From contig CAWGNN010000007.1 of assembly GCA_963824105.1 (NCBI GenBank), positions 1-64,000 on the forward strand: DNA of 64,000 bases. The letters are read 5' to 3'. Position numbers and translations under genes: made by a program. Below, one piece after another: positions 42,811 through 50,931 of the stretch. This stretch comes from CAWDVB01 sp963824105 (GTDB lineage: Bacteria; Actinomycetota; Actinomycetes; Propionibacteriales; Nocardioidaceae). Positions within the stretch are counted from its first letter, which is position 1; each line of letters starts with the position of its first letter. The notes below the pieces were generated by a model that had not been told where the DNA came from, searched no databases, and saw only the letters and a list, made by a program, of their open reading frames with translations.

Positions 42811-43707
42811 TCAGCGCTCGGCGAGACCCAACGCCGCCGTCACCGGGTCTCCCCCGAGCAGATCGGCGCCCGTCCCGGCCGCCACCTCGGCAGTGGCGCC
42901 AGCGCCTGCCAGGTAGAGCCGGGAACAACGACTGGCGAGCTGCGCCAATCCGTCGGAGACGGCCGAGAACCGCTCAGGGTCAGACGCAGCGAGCACCACG
43001 GCTTCGAAGTCTTCCCGATCGAGCAGCTCCGCTACGGACTCCACCGGGGTATCCGCGCCGAGGAAGGTCACGGCCCAGCCTTGCCGGCCCAGAACCAGCC
43101 CGAAGGAGAGCAGCGCGATGTCATGACGTTCGCCGGGCGGGCACGCCAGGAGCGCCCGTGCTCCGACCCCACCGGTGCCACCGGCGGCCAGAGCGGCGAT
43201 CCTGCCTCGGAGCAGTTGGCTGGCGAAGTGCTCCTGGGCGATCGATGCATCCCCCCGCTGCCACCGCTCCCCGAGGTCGTGCAGGAAGGGCATCAGCACC
43301 TCGCGCAGCGCGGTCTCCACGGTCACTGAGGACAGCAGTGTGTCCAGGGCGCGCTGTCCACGACCGGGGTCGAGCCGCTCCACGGCTGTGGACAAGTTGG
43401 CGCGGAGGCGGCTCAGGATCTGCCCGTCCGGCGACGTTCCGGGGTCGGCCGCCCCGTCCCCCTGCTCTTTGTCACGAGCCACACGAGCCGCCTCGGCCGG
43501 TGAGAGGCCCTGCTCCAGGAGATCCAGCATCCGCCGCACACGCTGTTCGTCATCGCCGGAGTAGAGGCGGTACCCGCCCTCGGTGCGCACCGGGCGCAGC
43601 AGGGCGTACCGCCGTTCCCACGCCCTCAGCACATGGTCGCTCACGCCCGTGCGACGGCTGAGCTCACCGATCCGCACCCGGGAACCGGTGGCACTGAGGG
43701 GATTCAC
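42811..43707 (-). CDS. MerR-family regulator with B12-binding domain (CarH/LitR-like)
   Basis: A 298-residue protein: MerR HTH (RIGELSRRTGVSDHVLRAWE, residues 12-75), a helical bundle with WQRGDASIAQEH (Trp149, Glu159-His160; the W-x9-EH motif of CarH), and a cobalamin domain with GERHDIALL (His195 as lower ligand). CarH proteins hold adenosylcobalamin and release DNA in light. Two differences: the residue after Trp149, His132 in T. thermophilus CarH, is Gln150, and the Gly of ExHxxG is Ala198. It faces the secreted-protein gene at 43802 across an operator with 11-bp period. Confidence 0.82.
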   Translation of the reverse strand: MNPLSATGSRVRIGELSRRTGVSDHVLRAWERRYALLRPVRTEGGYRLYSGDDEQRVRRMLDLLEQGLSPAEAARVARDKEQGDGAADPGTSPDGQILSRLRANLSTAVERLDPGRGQRALDTLLSSVTVETALREVLMPFLHDLGERWQRGDASIAQEHFASQLLRGRIAALAAGGTGGVGARALLACPPGERHDIALLSFGLVLGRQGWAVTFLGADTPVESVAELLDREDFEAVVLAASDPERFSAVSDGLAQLASRCSRLYLAGAGATAEVAAGTGADLLGGDPVTAALGLAER

Positions 43708-43730
43708 GAGGCGAGACTACACCACCCTAG

Positions 43731-43768
43731 ACTGACTCTTGACAAACCTTAGACAATCTTTCTACAGT
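43731..43768. promoter_or_regulatory. CarH-type operator: 11-bp direct repeats over a promoter
   Basis: The trinucleotide ACA recurs at 43742, 43753 and 43764, exactly 11 bp apart, in TGACAAACCTT, AGACAATCTTT and CTACAGTCTTC; a fourth weaker unit (AGACTGACTCT) precedes them. CarH binds 11-bp direct repeats. A -35 box TTGACA (43739-43744) and a possible -10 TACAGT (43763-43768) with 18-nt spacing overlap the repeats, so binding would block the gene at 43802. Confidence 0.65.
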
Positions 43769-43801
43769 CTTCCTCACACAACCCCACACCTGGAGGACAG
43801 C

Positions 43802-44137
43802 ATGATGAAGACCACCACGCGGAAGCGGCTCATCGCCGCCTTCGCCGCAACCACCCTGGGCGCCACCATTGCCCTGGTCCCGGTCGCCGCTCAGGCCAAG
43901 CCCATGAAGCCCGACGTGTCCTGCATGCAAGCCGGCATCAAGACGCTGCAGTCCGCAGGACTGCTCGACGACGTGGCCCGGTCGGGCCTGCCGATCAGCA
44001 CCGCCGTCGCACTCGGCGTGCAGCCTCGACCAACCACCGATGTGGGCGCGCTCCCTGACCCTCTGCCGCTGTCGGTGATTCTGGCCGATCACCGCGCCGG
44101 GGATGACAGCCTGTTCATCTACCCCTGGTGCAGCTGA
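43802..44137 (+). CDS. Small secreted protein of unknown function
   Basis: A 111-residue protein with a clear Sec signal peptide (TTTRKRLIAAFAATTLGATI, then AQA cleavage near residue 32). The mature part is about 80 residues with two cysteines (SCMQAG near the N-terminus and YPWCS at the very end) that could bridge. GGAGG lies 5-8 nt before the ATG. It sits alone between a CarH-type operator and a strong terminator, so it is a single-gene unit probably switched by light or B12. I do not recognise the family. Confidence 0.75.
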   Translation: MMKTTTRKRLIAAFAATTLGATIALVPVAAQAKPMKPDVSCMQAGIKTLQSAGLLDDVARSGLPISTAVALGVQPRPTTDVGALPDPLPLSVILADHRAGDDSLFIYPWCS

Positions 44138-44158
44138 GGCTAGATCGGCCAGTCAGCG

Positions 44159-44194
44159 CGGTGCCCCGTACCCCAACCCGGGTGCGGGGCACCG
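44159..44194. terminator. Strong hairpin terminator
   Basis: CGGTGCCCCG and CGGGGCACCG form a perfect 10-bp stem around a 16-nt loop, 22 nt after the secreted-protein stop. No T-run follows, as is usual here. The remaining 190 nt to 44384 show no gene. Confidence 0.75.
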
Positions 44195-44384
44195 TCGTGC
44201 TCGGGCCCAGCGCTCTTCGAGAAGCGAGACCTAGGTCGCGGCTCATCACAGCGACCCGAGTGGAAGGCGTCGAAACGGCTTGCTGCCGGTCCGGTGGAAA
44301 CCCCTTGACTGACCCACCGGCCAGTTCAAGCGACCACCCTGCCCAGCGAGCGGCGGTGAGGTGCAACGACAGCTCCGACTGTGG

Positions 44385-45584
44385 CTATCTGTCGTCCCGT
44401 CCCCACGGCGATCCGTAGGCGGTGAGCAGGTCGAGGAACGGCACCGCGTCGAAGGCCTCCGGCCCGAGAACTCCGACCCCGGACCACACCCCCTGGGCGA
44501 TCAGCTCAAGTGCGATGACCGGATTGATGGCGGTCTGCCACACCACGGCCTGGTGGCCATATTCGCGCATGGTCCACTCGTTGTCCGCGACGTGGTACAG
44601 GTACGTCGCCAGGGGCTCACCCGACTTGTCCGTGCCGGTGACATAGAGCCCCGCGCACGTCTTGCCGGACATCTGGTCGCCGAGTCCGGCCGGGTCGGGC
44701 AGGCATGCGGCGACGACGTCCCGGGGAGAGACGGTCACTCCCCCGACGTTCACCGGCTCGGTCCGGTCGAGCCCGAGCATGTGCAGCACCTTGAGAACGT
44801 CGATGAAGTCGGAGCCGAGCCCGTACTTGAACGTGGCCCGCTCACAGTCCACCCAGCGCGGCATCAGCAGCACTTCCTCATGCTCGACATTGACGCACTC
44901 CACTGGCCCGATGCCCTCGGGGAACTCGAACACCTCCGGCTCGCTGAACGGCTCCGTCGTGTACCAGCCGCGGTCCTTCTCCCAGATGACCGGAGGATTC
45001 AGACACTCCTCGATGGTGGTCCAGATGGAGAAGGACGGCGCGAAGTCGTATCCGGAGACGGCGAGGTTCGCGCCGTCCCGTGTGCCGAGCTCATCGATGC
45101 TGGAGAACAGGTGGTCGGTGGCGTAGCGCGCGAAGACGTCCGACAGCCCGGGCTCCACGCCCATCCCCACCAGGGCGAGTCGGCCGGCCGCTTCCCAGCT
45201 CGCGGCTTGCTCGAACTGCTCGTCACCGAGCTTCACCCCGGTCTCGGAGTACGGCGCGTCCGGGTGCGGTCGCGACAGGCTCATCGCCATGTCGAGGTAG
45301 TCGGCACCCGCGTCGAACGCCCCTTCGAAGATCGGCATCACGAATCGAGGGTCGACTGCGTTCATGACGTGAGTGATGCCATGGTCGGTGGCCAACTGCG
45401 CGACCGACTCCCGGCTCGAGGCGTCGACTCTCGCTGGGATGAACCGGCTGTCAGCGGCGGCAGCCTTCTCTGCTCGTGCGAGCTCGTAGTCAGCGATCAC
45501 GATCGACTCGAAGAAGTCTCGGCGGGCCGCGATGGACGCGAAGGCGCCGCCGACACCGCCGGCACCGATCAAGAGGATTCTCAT
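44385..45584 (-). CDS. Saccharopine dehydrogenase-like oxidoreductase
   Basis: A 399-residue NAD(P)-binding protein: N-terminal Rossmann start MRILLIGAGGVGGAFASIAA, then VNAVDPRFVMPIFEGAFDAG and DYLDMA, and a C-terminal catalytic-like domain (VGMGVEPGLSDVFARYATDH). Family members act in lysine or carboxynorspermidine metabolism. It is 89 nt downstream of psuG on the same strand, an unusual partner for pseudouridine breakdown, and may be an independent gene. Substrate unknown. Confidence 0.82.
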   Translation of the reverse strand: MRILLIGAGGVGGAFASIAARRDFFESIVIADYELARAEKAAAADSRFIPARVDASSRESVAQLATDHGITHVMNAVDPRFVMPIFEGAFDAGADYLDMAMSLSRPHPDAPYSETGVKLGDEQFEQAASWEAAGRLALVGMGVEPGLSDVFARYATDHLFSSIDELGTRDGANLAVSGYDFAPSFSIWTTIEECLNPPVIWEKDRGWYTTEPFSEPEVFEFPEGIGPVECVNVEHEEVLLMPRWVDCERATFKYGLGSDFIDVLKVLHMLGLDRTEPVNVGGVTVSPRDVVAACLPDPAGLGDQMSGKTCAGLYVTGTDKSGEPLATYLYHVADNEWTMREYGHQAVVWQTAINPVIALELIAQGVWSGVGVLGPEAFDAVPFLDLLTAYGSPWGRDDR

Positions 45585-45673
45585 GTGGCCACTCTCTCAA
45601 AGCGGGTTTGTCCGCGGGAGGGTGCCCCAGTCGAGATCGGGAGCCGCTGCGGGCCGGTCGCGCTGATGACTGA

Positions 45674-46591
45674 TCAGGAGAGGTCGGCGTACGCCCGGGC
45701 GACCTCGGCACCGAGTCGGGCGTTGTTCTTCACAAGCGCGATGTTGGCCGTGAGGCTCGCTCCGTGGGTGATCTCCACGATCCTGCCGAGCAGGAACGGG
45801 GTCGCGTCCTTGCCGTGGATCCCCTGCTCCTCCATCTCCGCGAGGGCCTGCTCGATGACCTGTCCGATCTGGTCGGCCGGGATCTCGTCCTCGACCGGAA
45901 TCGGGTTGACCACGGCGACCCCGCCGGTCAGTCCGAGGCGCCATTTGGCGGCTATGAGCTCGGCCACCTCGGCCGGAGCGTCCACGCGCATGGGAGCCTC
46001 GTGACCACTCGTCCGTGAGAAGAACGCGGGGAACTCGTCGGTCCCGTACGCCACTACCGGCACCGAGAGGGTCTCCAAGGTCTCCAGGGTGAGACCGATG
46101 TCGAGGATCGACTTCACCCCGGCCGAGATCACCGCCACGCTCGTCGTCGACAGCTCGGTGAGGTCGGCACTGATGTCGAAGGTGCGCTCCGCTCCGCGAT
46201 GGACGCCGCCCAGACCACCCGTCACGAAGACCGAGATCCCTGCCAGCGAAGCCAGTCGCATGGTCGCGGCCACCGTCGTGGCGCCGTGTGACCCACGCGA
46301 GATCACGAAGGGCAGGTCGCGCACGCTCACCTTGGCCACGCCGGGGTCCGTGGCCAGAAGCTCGAGATCGGACGCGGTCAGCCCGACCCGGGGGCGGCCG
46401 CCGAGCACCGCGACGGTGGCCGGGACGGCACCGCCGTCGCGGACGATCCGCTCGACCTCGAGCGCCATCTCCACGTTCTGCGGGTAGGGCATTCCGTGGC
46501 TGATGATGGTGCTCTCCAGCGCCACGACCGGGGTGCGGTCGGCAAGTGCCTGGGAGACCTCGTCGGTGAGCACGAGATCGGGGTGTGTCAT
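45674..46591 (-). CDS. psuG: Pseudouridine-5'-phosphate glycosidase
   Basis: A 305-residue PsuG: VVALESTIISHGMPYPQNVE at the start, the catalytic-region VFVTGGLGGVHRGAERTFD and ISAGVKSILDIGLTLETLET, NPIPVEDEI and LLGRIVEITHGASLTANIAL at the end. It splits pseudouridine 5'-phosphate into uracil and ribose 5-phosphate. The start overlaps the psuK stop by 4 nt. Length and motifs are normal. Confidence 0.93.
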   Translation of the reverse strand: MTHPDLVLTDEVSQALADRTPVVALESTIISHGMPYPQNVEMALEVERIVRDGGAVPATVAVLGGRPRVGLTASDLELLATDPGVAKVSVRDLPFVISRGSHGATTVAATMRLASLAGISVFVTGGLGGVHRGAERTFDISADLTELSTTSVAVISAGVKSILDIGLTLETLETLSVPVVAYGTDEFPAFFSRTSGHEAPMRVDAPAEVAELIAAKWRLGLTGGVAVVNPIPVEDEIPADQIGQVIEQALAEMEEQGIHGKDATPFLLGRIVEITHGASLTANIALVKNNARLGAEVARAYADLS

Positions 46592-47685
46592 GACTCTTCC
46601 TCGTCGTCGAGCGCGGCCCGGACCAGCCGCACGGAGAGATCAGGCCGCACGGTGTGCGGGCTGGCTATGGTCAGGGCTGCCGCCGCGTGGCCGAAGCGGG
46701 CCGCTTCCTCGGGCTCGCCGCCCTCGAGCAGCACATGGCAAAAGGCACCCACCATCGAGTCACCGGCGCCGGTGACGTCCTCGACCACCGTCCGCACGGC
46801 GGGGATCTCGACCACCCGATCGACCGTGCTGAGGATCGATCCCCGCTCGCCGAGGAGGACCCAGACCAGTTCGACGCCCCGGTCGTGCAGAGCACGAGCC
46901 GCCAGACGGACCTGGCGGTCGGTCCGCGTGGGCAGATCGGTGAGCGCCCCGAGCTCGTCGCGGTTCGGTGTCACCGCGTAGACGCGGGCATCGAGGACGT
47001 CGCGGAGCGCCGCGGCCTTGGGCACGCTCACCGGCTCGAGGATCGTGCGCACCCCCTGGGAGAGGTCCAGCGCATGTTCGAGGGCCGCACGCTTGACGTT
47101 GCCGTCGACGACGACCACCCCCGACCCCGCTATCACATCACGCGCGGCTGCGACCTGCTCCGGGCCCAGCTCGTCGGACGCCTCCATGTCGGAGACGGCG
47201 ACCAGCAACTCCCCGTCCACGTCGAGGATCGCCGTGTAGGTGCCCGTCAGACGATCCGTGCGCGCCACGTGCTCGGTGTGGACGCCGGAGGCGGCGGTGT
47301 GCTCGAGGAGACTGGTACCCAACGTGTCGCGCCCCACCACGCTGACCAGGTGCACCCGGTCACCCAGACGCGCGAGGTTCTCGGCGATGTTGCGCCCGAC
47401 ACCTCCGGGCGCCGAGGACCCATGGCCAGGATTGCTCGTGTGAGCGGTGACGCGGGCCCCGCTGCGAGCCTTCAGGTCCATGTTGGCGCCACCGATGACC
47501 ACGGCGCCCGGCCGCTCGGACAGCACGTAGCCGCGCCCCAGGATGACGCCCTTCTTGCCCAGGTTGGAAAGGTGCACGTTGATCGAGGCTCGGGTCGTCC
47601 CCAGGGCTTCGGCAAGCGCACCAGAGTTCATCAGCGGGCTGCGTCGGAGCAGGTCCACGATCTGCTGTTCACGATCCGTCAGCAC
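46588..47685 (-). CDS. psuK: Pseudouridine kinase (PfkB family) with N-terminal HTH
   Basis: A 365-residue protein: an N-terminal winged HTH (LTDREQQIVDLLRRSPLMNS, about 1-55) fused to a PfkB ribokinase-like domain (VVIGGANMDLKARSG, PGGVGRNIAENLARLG, and DVTGAGDSMVGAF with the catalytic Asp near 310). It phosphorylates pseudouridine for PsuG. The HTH fusion is common among such kinases and may autoregulate. The 100 nt upstream contain AACAAATGTAAACGTCCTTT, an AT-rich segment that may be promoter and operator. Confidence 0.9.
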   Translation of the reverse strand: MLTDREQQIVDLLRRSPLMNSGALAEALGTTRASINVHLSNLGKKGVILGRGYVLSERPGAVVIGGANMDLKARSGARVTAHTSNPGHGSSAPGGVGRNIAENLARLGDRVHLVSVVGRDTLGTSLLEHTAASGVHTEHVARTDRLTGTYTAILDVDGELLVAVSDMEASDELGPEQVAAARDVIAGSGVVVVDGNVKRAALEHALDLSQGVRTILEPVSVPKAAALRDVLDARVYAVTPNRDELGALTDLPTRTDRQVRLAARALHDRGVELVWVLLGERGSILSTVDRVVEIPAVRTVVEDVTGAGDSMVGAFCHVLLEGGEPEEAARFGHAAAALTIASPHTVRPDLSVRLVRAALDDEEES

Positions 47686-47788
47686 TTAACAAATGTAAAC
47701 GTCCTTTACCCTAACAAGCAACGCGTCAGGGGCACGTTCACCGTGCAGGCACTCCCTTTGGAGCCGCTCCGCCAGGAACGGGCCCGCA

Positions 47789-48151
47789 CTATCCCGACTG
47801 TGATCCGATCGTCGCTTCAGCAGCTTCGAAGAGTGGTTGGAGCATCACCTTCCACTCCTGCAGATCGCCGGCGAGCGTCGACCAGGTCATCCCCCGATCG
47901 ATCTCGTCGTACTGGTGGATCAAGAAGTTGCGGTTGGCCACGGCAAGCGGCCAATCGACTCCCTCGGGCGCCAGGAGACTGAGCTTGGCCAAGCGGTTGG
48001 CGGCCTCGCCGAGCTTCATCATCAGGGAGTCCCCGGCCTCGCACAGAAGCTCGTCCGCGAGATACGCGCCCTTCCCCCGCTCCACGATCTCGTCCACCCG
48101 CTTCAGCCAGACCTGGATGTGCAGAAGCTCCTTGGCGGCTCGGGCCTCCAT
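47789..48151 (-). CDS. hepT: HepT-like HEPN ribonuclease toxin
   Basis: A 120-residue DUF86/HepT protein: KELLHIQVWLKRVDEIVERG, GEAANRLAK, and the RNase motif RNFLIHQYDEID (R-x4-H-x-Y) near residue 75. HepT cuts RNA and is blocked by AMPylation of its Tyr by MntA. The ATG at 48151 overlaps the stop of the antitoxin gene. All catalytic residues are present. Confidence 0.88.
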   Translation of the reverse strand: MEARAAKELLHIQVWLKRVDEIVERGKGAYLADELLCEAGDSLMMKLGEAANRLAKLSLLAPEGVDWPLAVANRNFLIHQYDEIDRGMTWSTLAGDLQEWKVMLQPLFEAAEATIGSQSG

Positions 48152-48624
48152 CACAACAACACCGCCTCACGGCGAATGTCATCATCGAGCTCTGGCTTCA
48201 GGCCGCCGTAGGAGGCGAGATCGATCTCCCTTCCGAGCACCTCCTCGATGAGCCCCTTGAAGCGAAGGAATGCGAACGTCGAGGTCCCATCAGGGGCGTC
48301 GACCAGCAGATCGATATCCGAATCGGCGCGCGCCTCGTGCCGAGCAACCGAACCGAATACGGCGAGCCGGGAGTAGCCCTGCTCCGCCGCCAGAGCCTTG
48401 AGGATCGGACCCGCCGCCTCGATCAGAGCCTCGGGATGGACGCTGTCGATCTTCGAGGCGGACTTGAGCTGCTGGCTCACCGCCGACTGAGAGACTCCCA
48501 GACCCTCAGCGATTTGACGCTGGCTCGCGCCTGACGCAACCAGGGCACGCAGAGCGAGCGCCCGCCGAAGGCGTGCGATCTCCTCGTCATGCCGCGCGCT
48601 GGCGTAGTCGTCCAACAAGCCCAT
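48151..48624 (-). CDS. mntA: MntA-like nucleotidyltransferase antitoxin with HTH
   Basis: A 157-residue protein: an N-terminal HTH (ALVASGASQRQIAEGLGVSQ, SAVSQQLKS, about 28-58) followed by a minimal nucleotidyltransferase with GSVARHEARADSDIDLLV (about 92-109). It should AMPylate HepT. The HTH probably binds the module's own promoter in 48625-48680. This is the second MNT/HEPN module in the window; sequence and HTH type differ from that at 40283. Confidence 0.88.
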   Translation of the reverse strand: MGLLDDYASARHDEEIARLRRALALRALVASGASQRQIAEGLGVSQSAVSQQLKSASKIDSVHPEALIEAAGPILKALAAEQGYSRLAVFGSVARHEARADSDIDLLVDAPDGTSTFAFLRFKGLIEEVLGREIDLASYGGLKPELDDDIRREAVLL

Positions 48625-48684
48625 AAGGAAACCTTATCAGCCAACACCCTCACGACCCCGCCCGCTCCTACCGGCGCAACACAC

Positions 48685-48717
48685 AAGGGGCCCCCGGCCG
48701 ATGGCCGGAGGCCCCTT
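48685..48717. terminator. Hairpin terminator belonging to an IS481-like remnant
   Basis: AAGGGGCC and GGCCCCTT flank an inner GGCCGATGGCC hairpin. The same design (CCGATGGCC centre) ends the IS481 transposase gene at 56783-56807, so this hairpin is the 3' end of a lost relative. It also lies between divergent or convergent units and can act for both. Confidence 0.65.
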
Positions 48718-48790
48718 GAAAAGTGACACCCATGTCGCGACTCAGGTGTCACCTATGTCGCGACTCACGACATGGTGGAACTAAGGCGAC
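48718..48790. mobile_element. IS481-like element, right-end remnant
   Basis: The sequence CATGTCGCGACTCAGGTGTC and the following CTATGTCGCGACTCACGACA match the right end of the element at 55560-56862 over about 50 nt. Even the flanking GGTGGAACTAAGG resembles GGTGGAGCTGAGG there. No transposase remains. Confidence 0.65.
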
Positions 48791-48843
48791 TCTTGTCGAA
48801 CTCTGCCCCTTTTCTAACAGGGGCGCTGAGAGCCTACAGATTG

Positions 48844-49215
48844 ATGGAGTTTGACCCCGTTTCGCCTGATATCCAACCCTGCCAGCAGCCCAACACGGTC
48901 CGGCGCCTGACGGAGCAGGAGCTGAGACACGCCATCGAGGTGTACCAATCGGGGGCCAGAGTCGATGAAGTGGCGGCCCTGTTCGGGGTGCACCGCCACA
49001 CCGTGAGCGCCCGACTGAAGGAAGCAGGAATCCAGTTGCGATTCGCTGCGCTGACCCCAGCGCAGATCATCGAGGCCATTGAGCTATATCAGCGAGGGTG
49101 GTCGATAGCGCGAGTGGCTGCGCACTTCGGGAAGAACCCCAGGGCCATCCACTACAACCTGGAGAAGGCAGGCATACCCCGACGTGATAGTCGCGGGCGA
49201 GAACCCGGTGCCTGA
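48844..49215 (+). CDS. Protein with two helix-turn-helix motifs (recombinase-tail-like)
   Basis: A 123-residue protein with two resolvase-type HTHs: ARVDEVAALFGVHRHTVSAR and WSIARVAAHFGKNPRAIHYN. Such pairs form the DNA-binding tail of serine recombinases or stand alone in mobile elements. No catalytic domain is present. The ATG at 48844 is preceded by a region of other origin. An internally deleted copy lies at 41388-41540, so the unit is mobile or prone to duplication. Could be a truncated recombinase. Confidence 0.6.
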   Translation: MEFDPVSPDIQPCQQPNTVRRLTEQELRHAIEVYQSGARVDEVAALFGVHRHTVSARLKEAGIQLRFAALTPAQIIEAIELYQRGWSIARVAAHFGKNPRAIHYNLEKAGIPRRDSRGREPGA

Positions 49216-49393
49216 TCCTCATCCCAACGCTTGTTCTCCATGTCCCGGACCGGGTGATGGACGCTCGAGCCAGCTTGTGGGCATCAGCCTCTGGGTGGAC
49301 CAGTGGCTCTGCCATCAGACATCGGTCTTGCTGACGCACCCAACCCCCGCAAGCAGCCAGCACCTGACTGGGCCCCGCTTGGTGGTCCAGCGG

Positions 49394-50218
49394 TTATGAG
49401 AGTGCTGGTTGGGTGTTGGTCCACTGCTGCTTGAAGGCCTCGGGGGTGAGGTCGCCGAGCGAGCCGTGGGGTCTGTAGGTGTTGTACTCGATGCGCCAGT
49501 CCTCGGCAAGGACTTGGGCCTCGAGCAGCGTGTCGAAGAGCTCGCAGGTGAGGAACTCGTCGCGGAACCTGCCGTTGAACGATTCGGCGAACCCGTTCTG
49601 CCACGGTGAGCCGGGTTCGATGAACGCGGTCTCGATTCCCGAGAGTCGGCACCAGTCACGCATCGCGTGGGCGGTGAGTTCGGTGCCGTTGTCCATCCGG
49701 ATGTTGGCCGGCCAGCGACCGGTCTCGGCGATCACCGATTCCAGCACCGCGACCGTGGCGTCGGCAGTGAAGGACCGGGCCGCCTTGGTGGCGAAGGCCT
49801 CGCGGGTGAACTCGTCGATGACGTTGAGGAACCGCACCTGGCGGCCATCCGCGGTGACGTCGTGCTGGAAGTCCAGCGCCCACATCTCATCGGGCCGGGT
49901 CGCTTCAAGCCGGTCCCCACGTTGGGGGCCGACCCGGCGCTTCTTGACCGTGCGCTGGGGCCGTTTGAGACCTTCCTCGCGCCACAGCCGCCGGGTGCGC
50001 TTCTTGTTCACCACCATCCCTTCGCCGCGGACGATGGCGTGGGCTTTGCGCCAACCCCACCTCGGGTGCTTCTTGCTGAGCTGCCGCAGCCGGGTCCGCA
50101 GACGCTGCTCCAGATCGCTGAGCGTCGGCGCGGGGAGCCGTTGGGTGGAGCGGTGCTGCCCGGCGACCCGGCAGGCCCGGCGCTCGGAGACCCCGAACAT
50201 CGCGACGAGCCGGTCCAC
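49394..50218 (-). CDS. IS3-family transposase OrfB (copy 1)
   Basis: A 274-residue DDE integrase: WALDFQHD (first Asp), RMDNGTELTA (second Asp), and GFAESFNGRFRDE (Glu), plus an N-terminal HTH_21 region. It is normally made fused to OrfA by frameshifting. Differs from copy 2 by one visible residue (SGIETAFIEP versus SGIETSFIEP; base 49627). Confidence 0.92.
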   Translation of the reverse strand: MDRLVAMFGVSERRACRVAGQHRSTQRLPAPTLSDLEQRLRTRLRQLSKKHPRWGWRKAHAIVRGEGMVVNKKRTRRLWREEGLKRPQRTVKKRRVGPQRGDRLEATRPDEMWALDFQHDVTADGRQVRFLNVIDEFTREAFATKAARSFTADATVAVLESVIAETGRWPANIRMDNGTELTAHAMRDWCRLSGIETAFIEPGSPWQNGFAESFNGRFRDEFLTCELFDTLLEAQVLAEDWRIEYNTYRPHGSLGDLTPEAFKQQWTNTQPALS

Positions 50219-50241
50219 GGCCCGCCTGCGTCGTTCGGGGC

Positions 50242-50523
50242 TCAGAAGTTTCCCCGGGACAACTCCTTGAGCATGTCGATGTCCAGGGCCTGATCGGCCA
50301 CGATCTTCTTGAGCCGCTGGTTCTCCTTCTCCAGCTCCTTGAGGCGCTTGGCGTCATCGGCCTTCATGCCGCCGTACTGGTTGCGCCACCGGTGCCAGGT
50401 CTGCTCGGAGACCTCCAGGTGCTTGCACACCGCTGCCAGGTCCTGCCCGGTGCTGAGCAGCCGCTCGCCCTCACGGAGCTTGCGGATCACCTGCTCGGGA
50501 GTGTGCCTACGTCGTGATGCCAT
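50242..50523 (-). CDS. IS3-family OrfA (copy 1)
   Basis: A 93-residue HTH protein of the transposase_8 type: RRRHTPEQVIRKLREGERLL, then KHLEVSEQTWHRWRNQYGGM and a leucine-rich coiled coil LKELEKENQRLKKIVADQAL. It binds the element ends. ATG at 50523; the product is identical to that of copy 2. Confidence 0.92.
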   Translation of the reverse strand: MASRRRHTPEQVIRKLREGERLLSTGQDLAAVCKHLEVSEQTWHRWRNQYGGMKADDAKRLKELEKENQRLKKIVADQALDIDMLKELSRGNF

Positions 50524-50601
50524 CGTTCGTGAATCCTCCTGCCCCCATCATCGGGGATCGGACTCTCACAACCGCTGGACCACTACACGGGGATCAGGTC
50601 A

Positions 50602-50931
50602 GGTTGGTTACATGCAGACGAAGAGATCGCGGAGGCCGACGGCGGTGTTCGGGCGGAAGACCGAACATGGGACGACCGTGTCGCCGTCTTCACACCTGCC
50701 GAGAGGACCGCACAACTTGAGCGTGTCCGCGACGGACAGGCTTCGCTTCGTGGCGATTCGAGTGGCGGTCGGTTATTTCGTGGCAGGTTGTGTGTTACGT
50801 TCCACCGTCAGGGTGCGCCCTGTGATCATCGTTCGGTCGAAGTCCGTGTCCGGCCTCTCGCTTCAGGACAGGTCTCGCCGCTCTGAAGGGCGAATCAGGT
50901 CCGATCTTTCTCTCGCTGGAGGCTGGCTGCT
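50602..50931. other. Stretch without a recognised gene
   Basis: Between IS copy 1 and the exported protein I see only short frames of no known kind. The last 150 nt (GGTTGTGTGTTACGTTCCAC and on) are less GC-rich and probably hold the promoter of the gene at 50932. Confidence 0.4.

Larger units (their letters stand above)
49365..50601 (-). mobile_element. IS3-family (IS407-group-like) element, copy 1
   Basis: A 1237-bp element nearly identical to copy 2 at 53887-55123 (offset 4522). Ends: TGACTGGGCCCC at the left and, inverted, TGACCTGATCCCC at the right, sharing GTGGTCCAGCGGTT. It carries orfA and orfB. The flanks (CACC left, GGTT right) show no target duplication, unlike copy 2, so DNA next to it has been rearranged. 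Confidence 0.88.
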
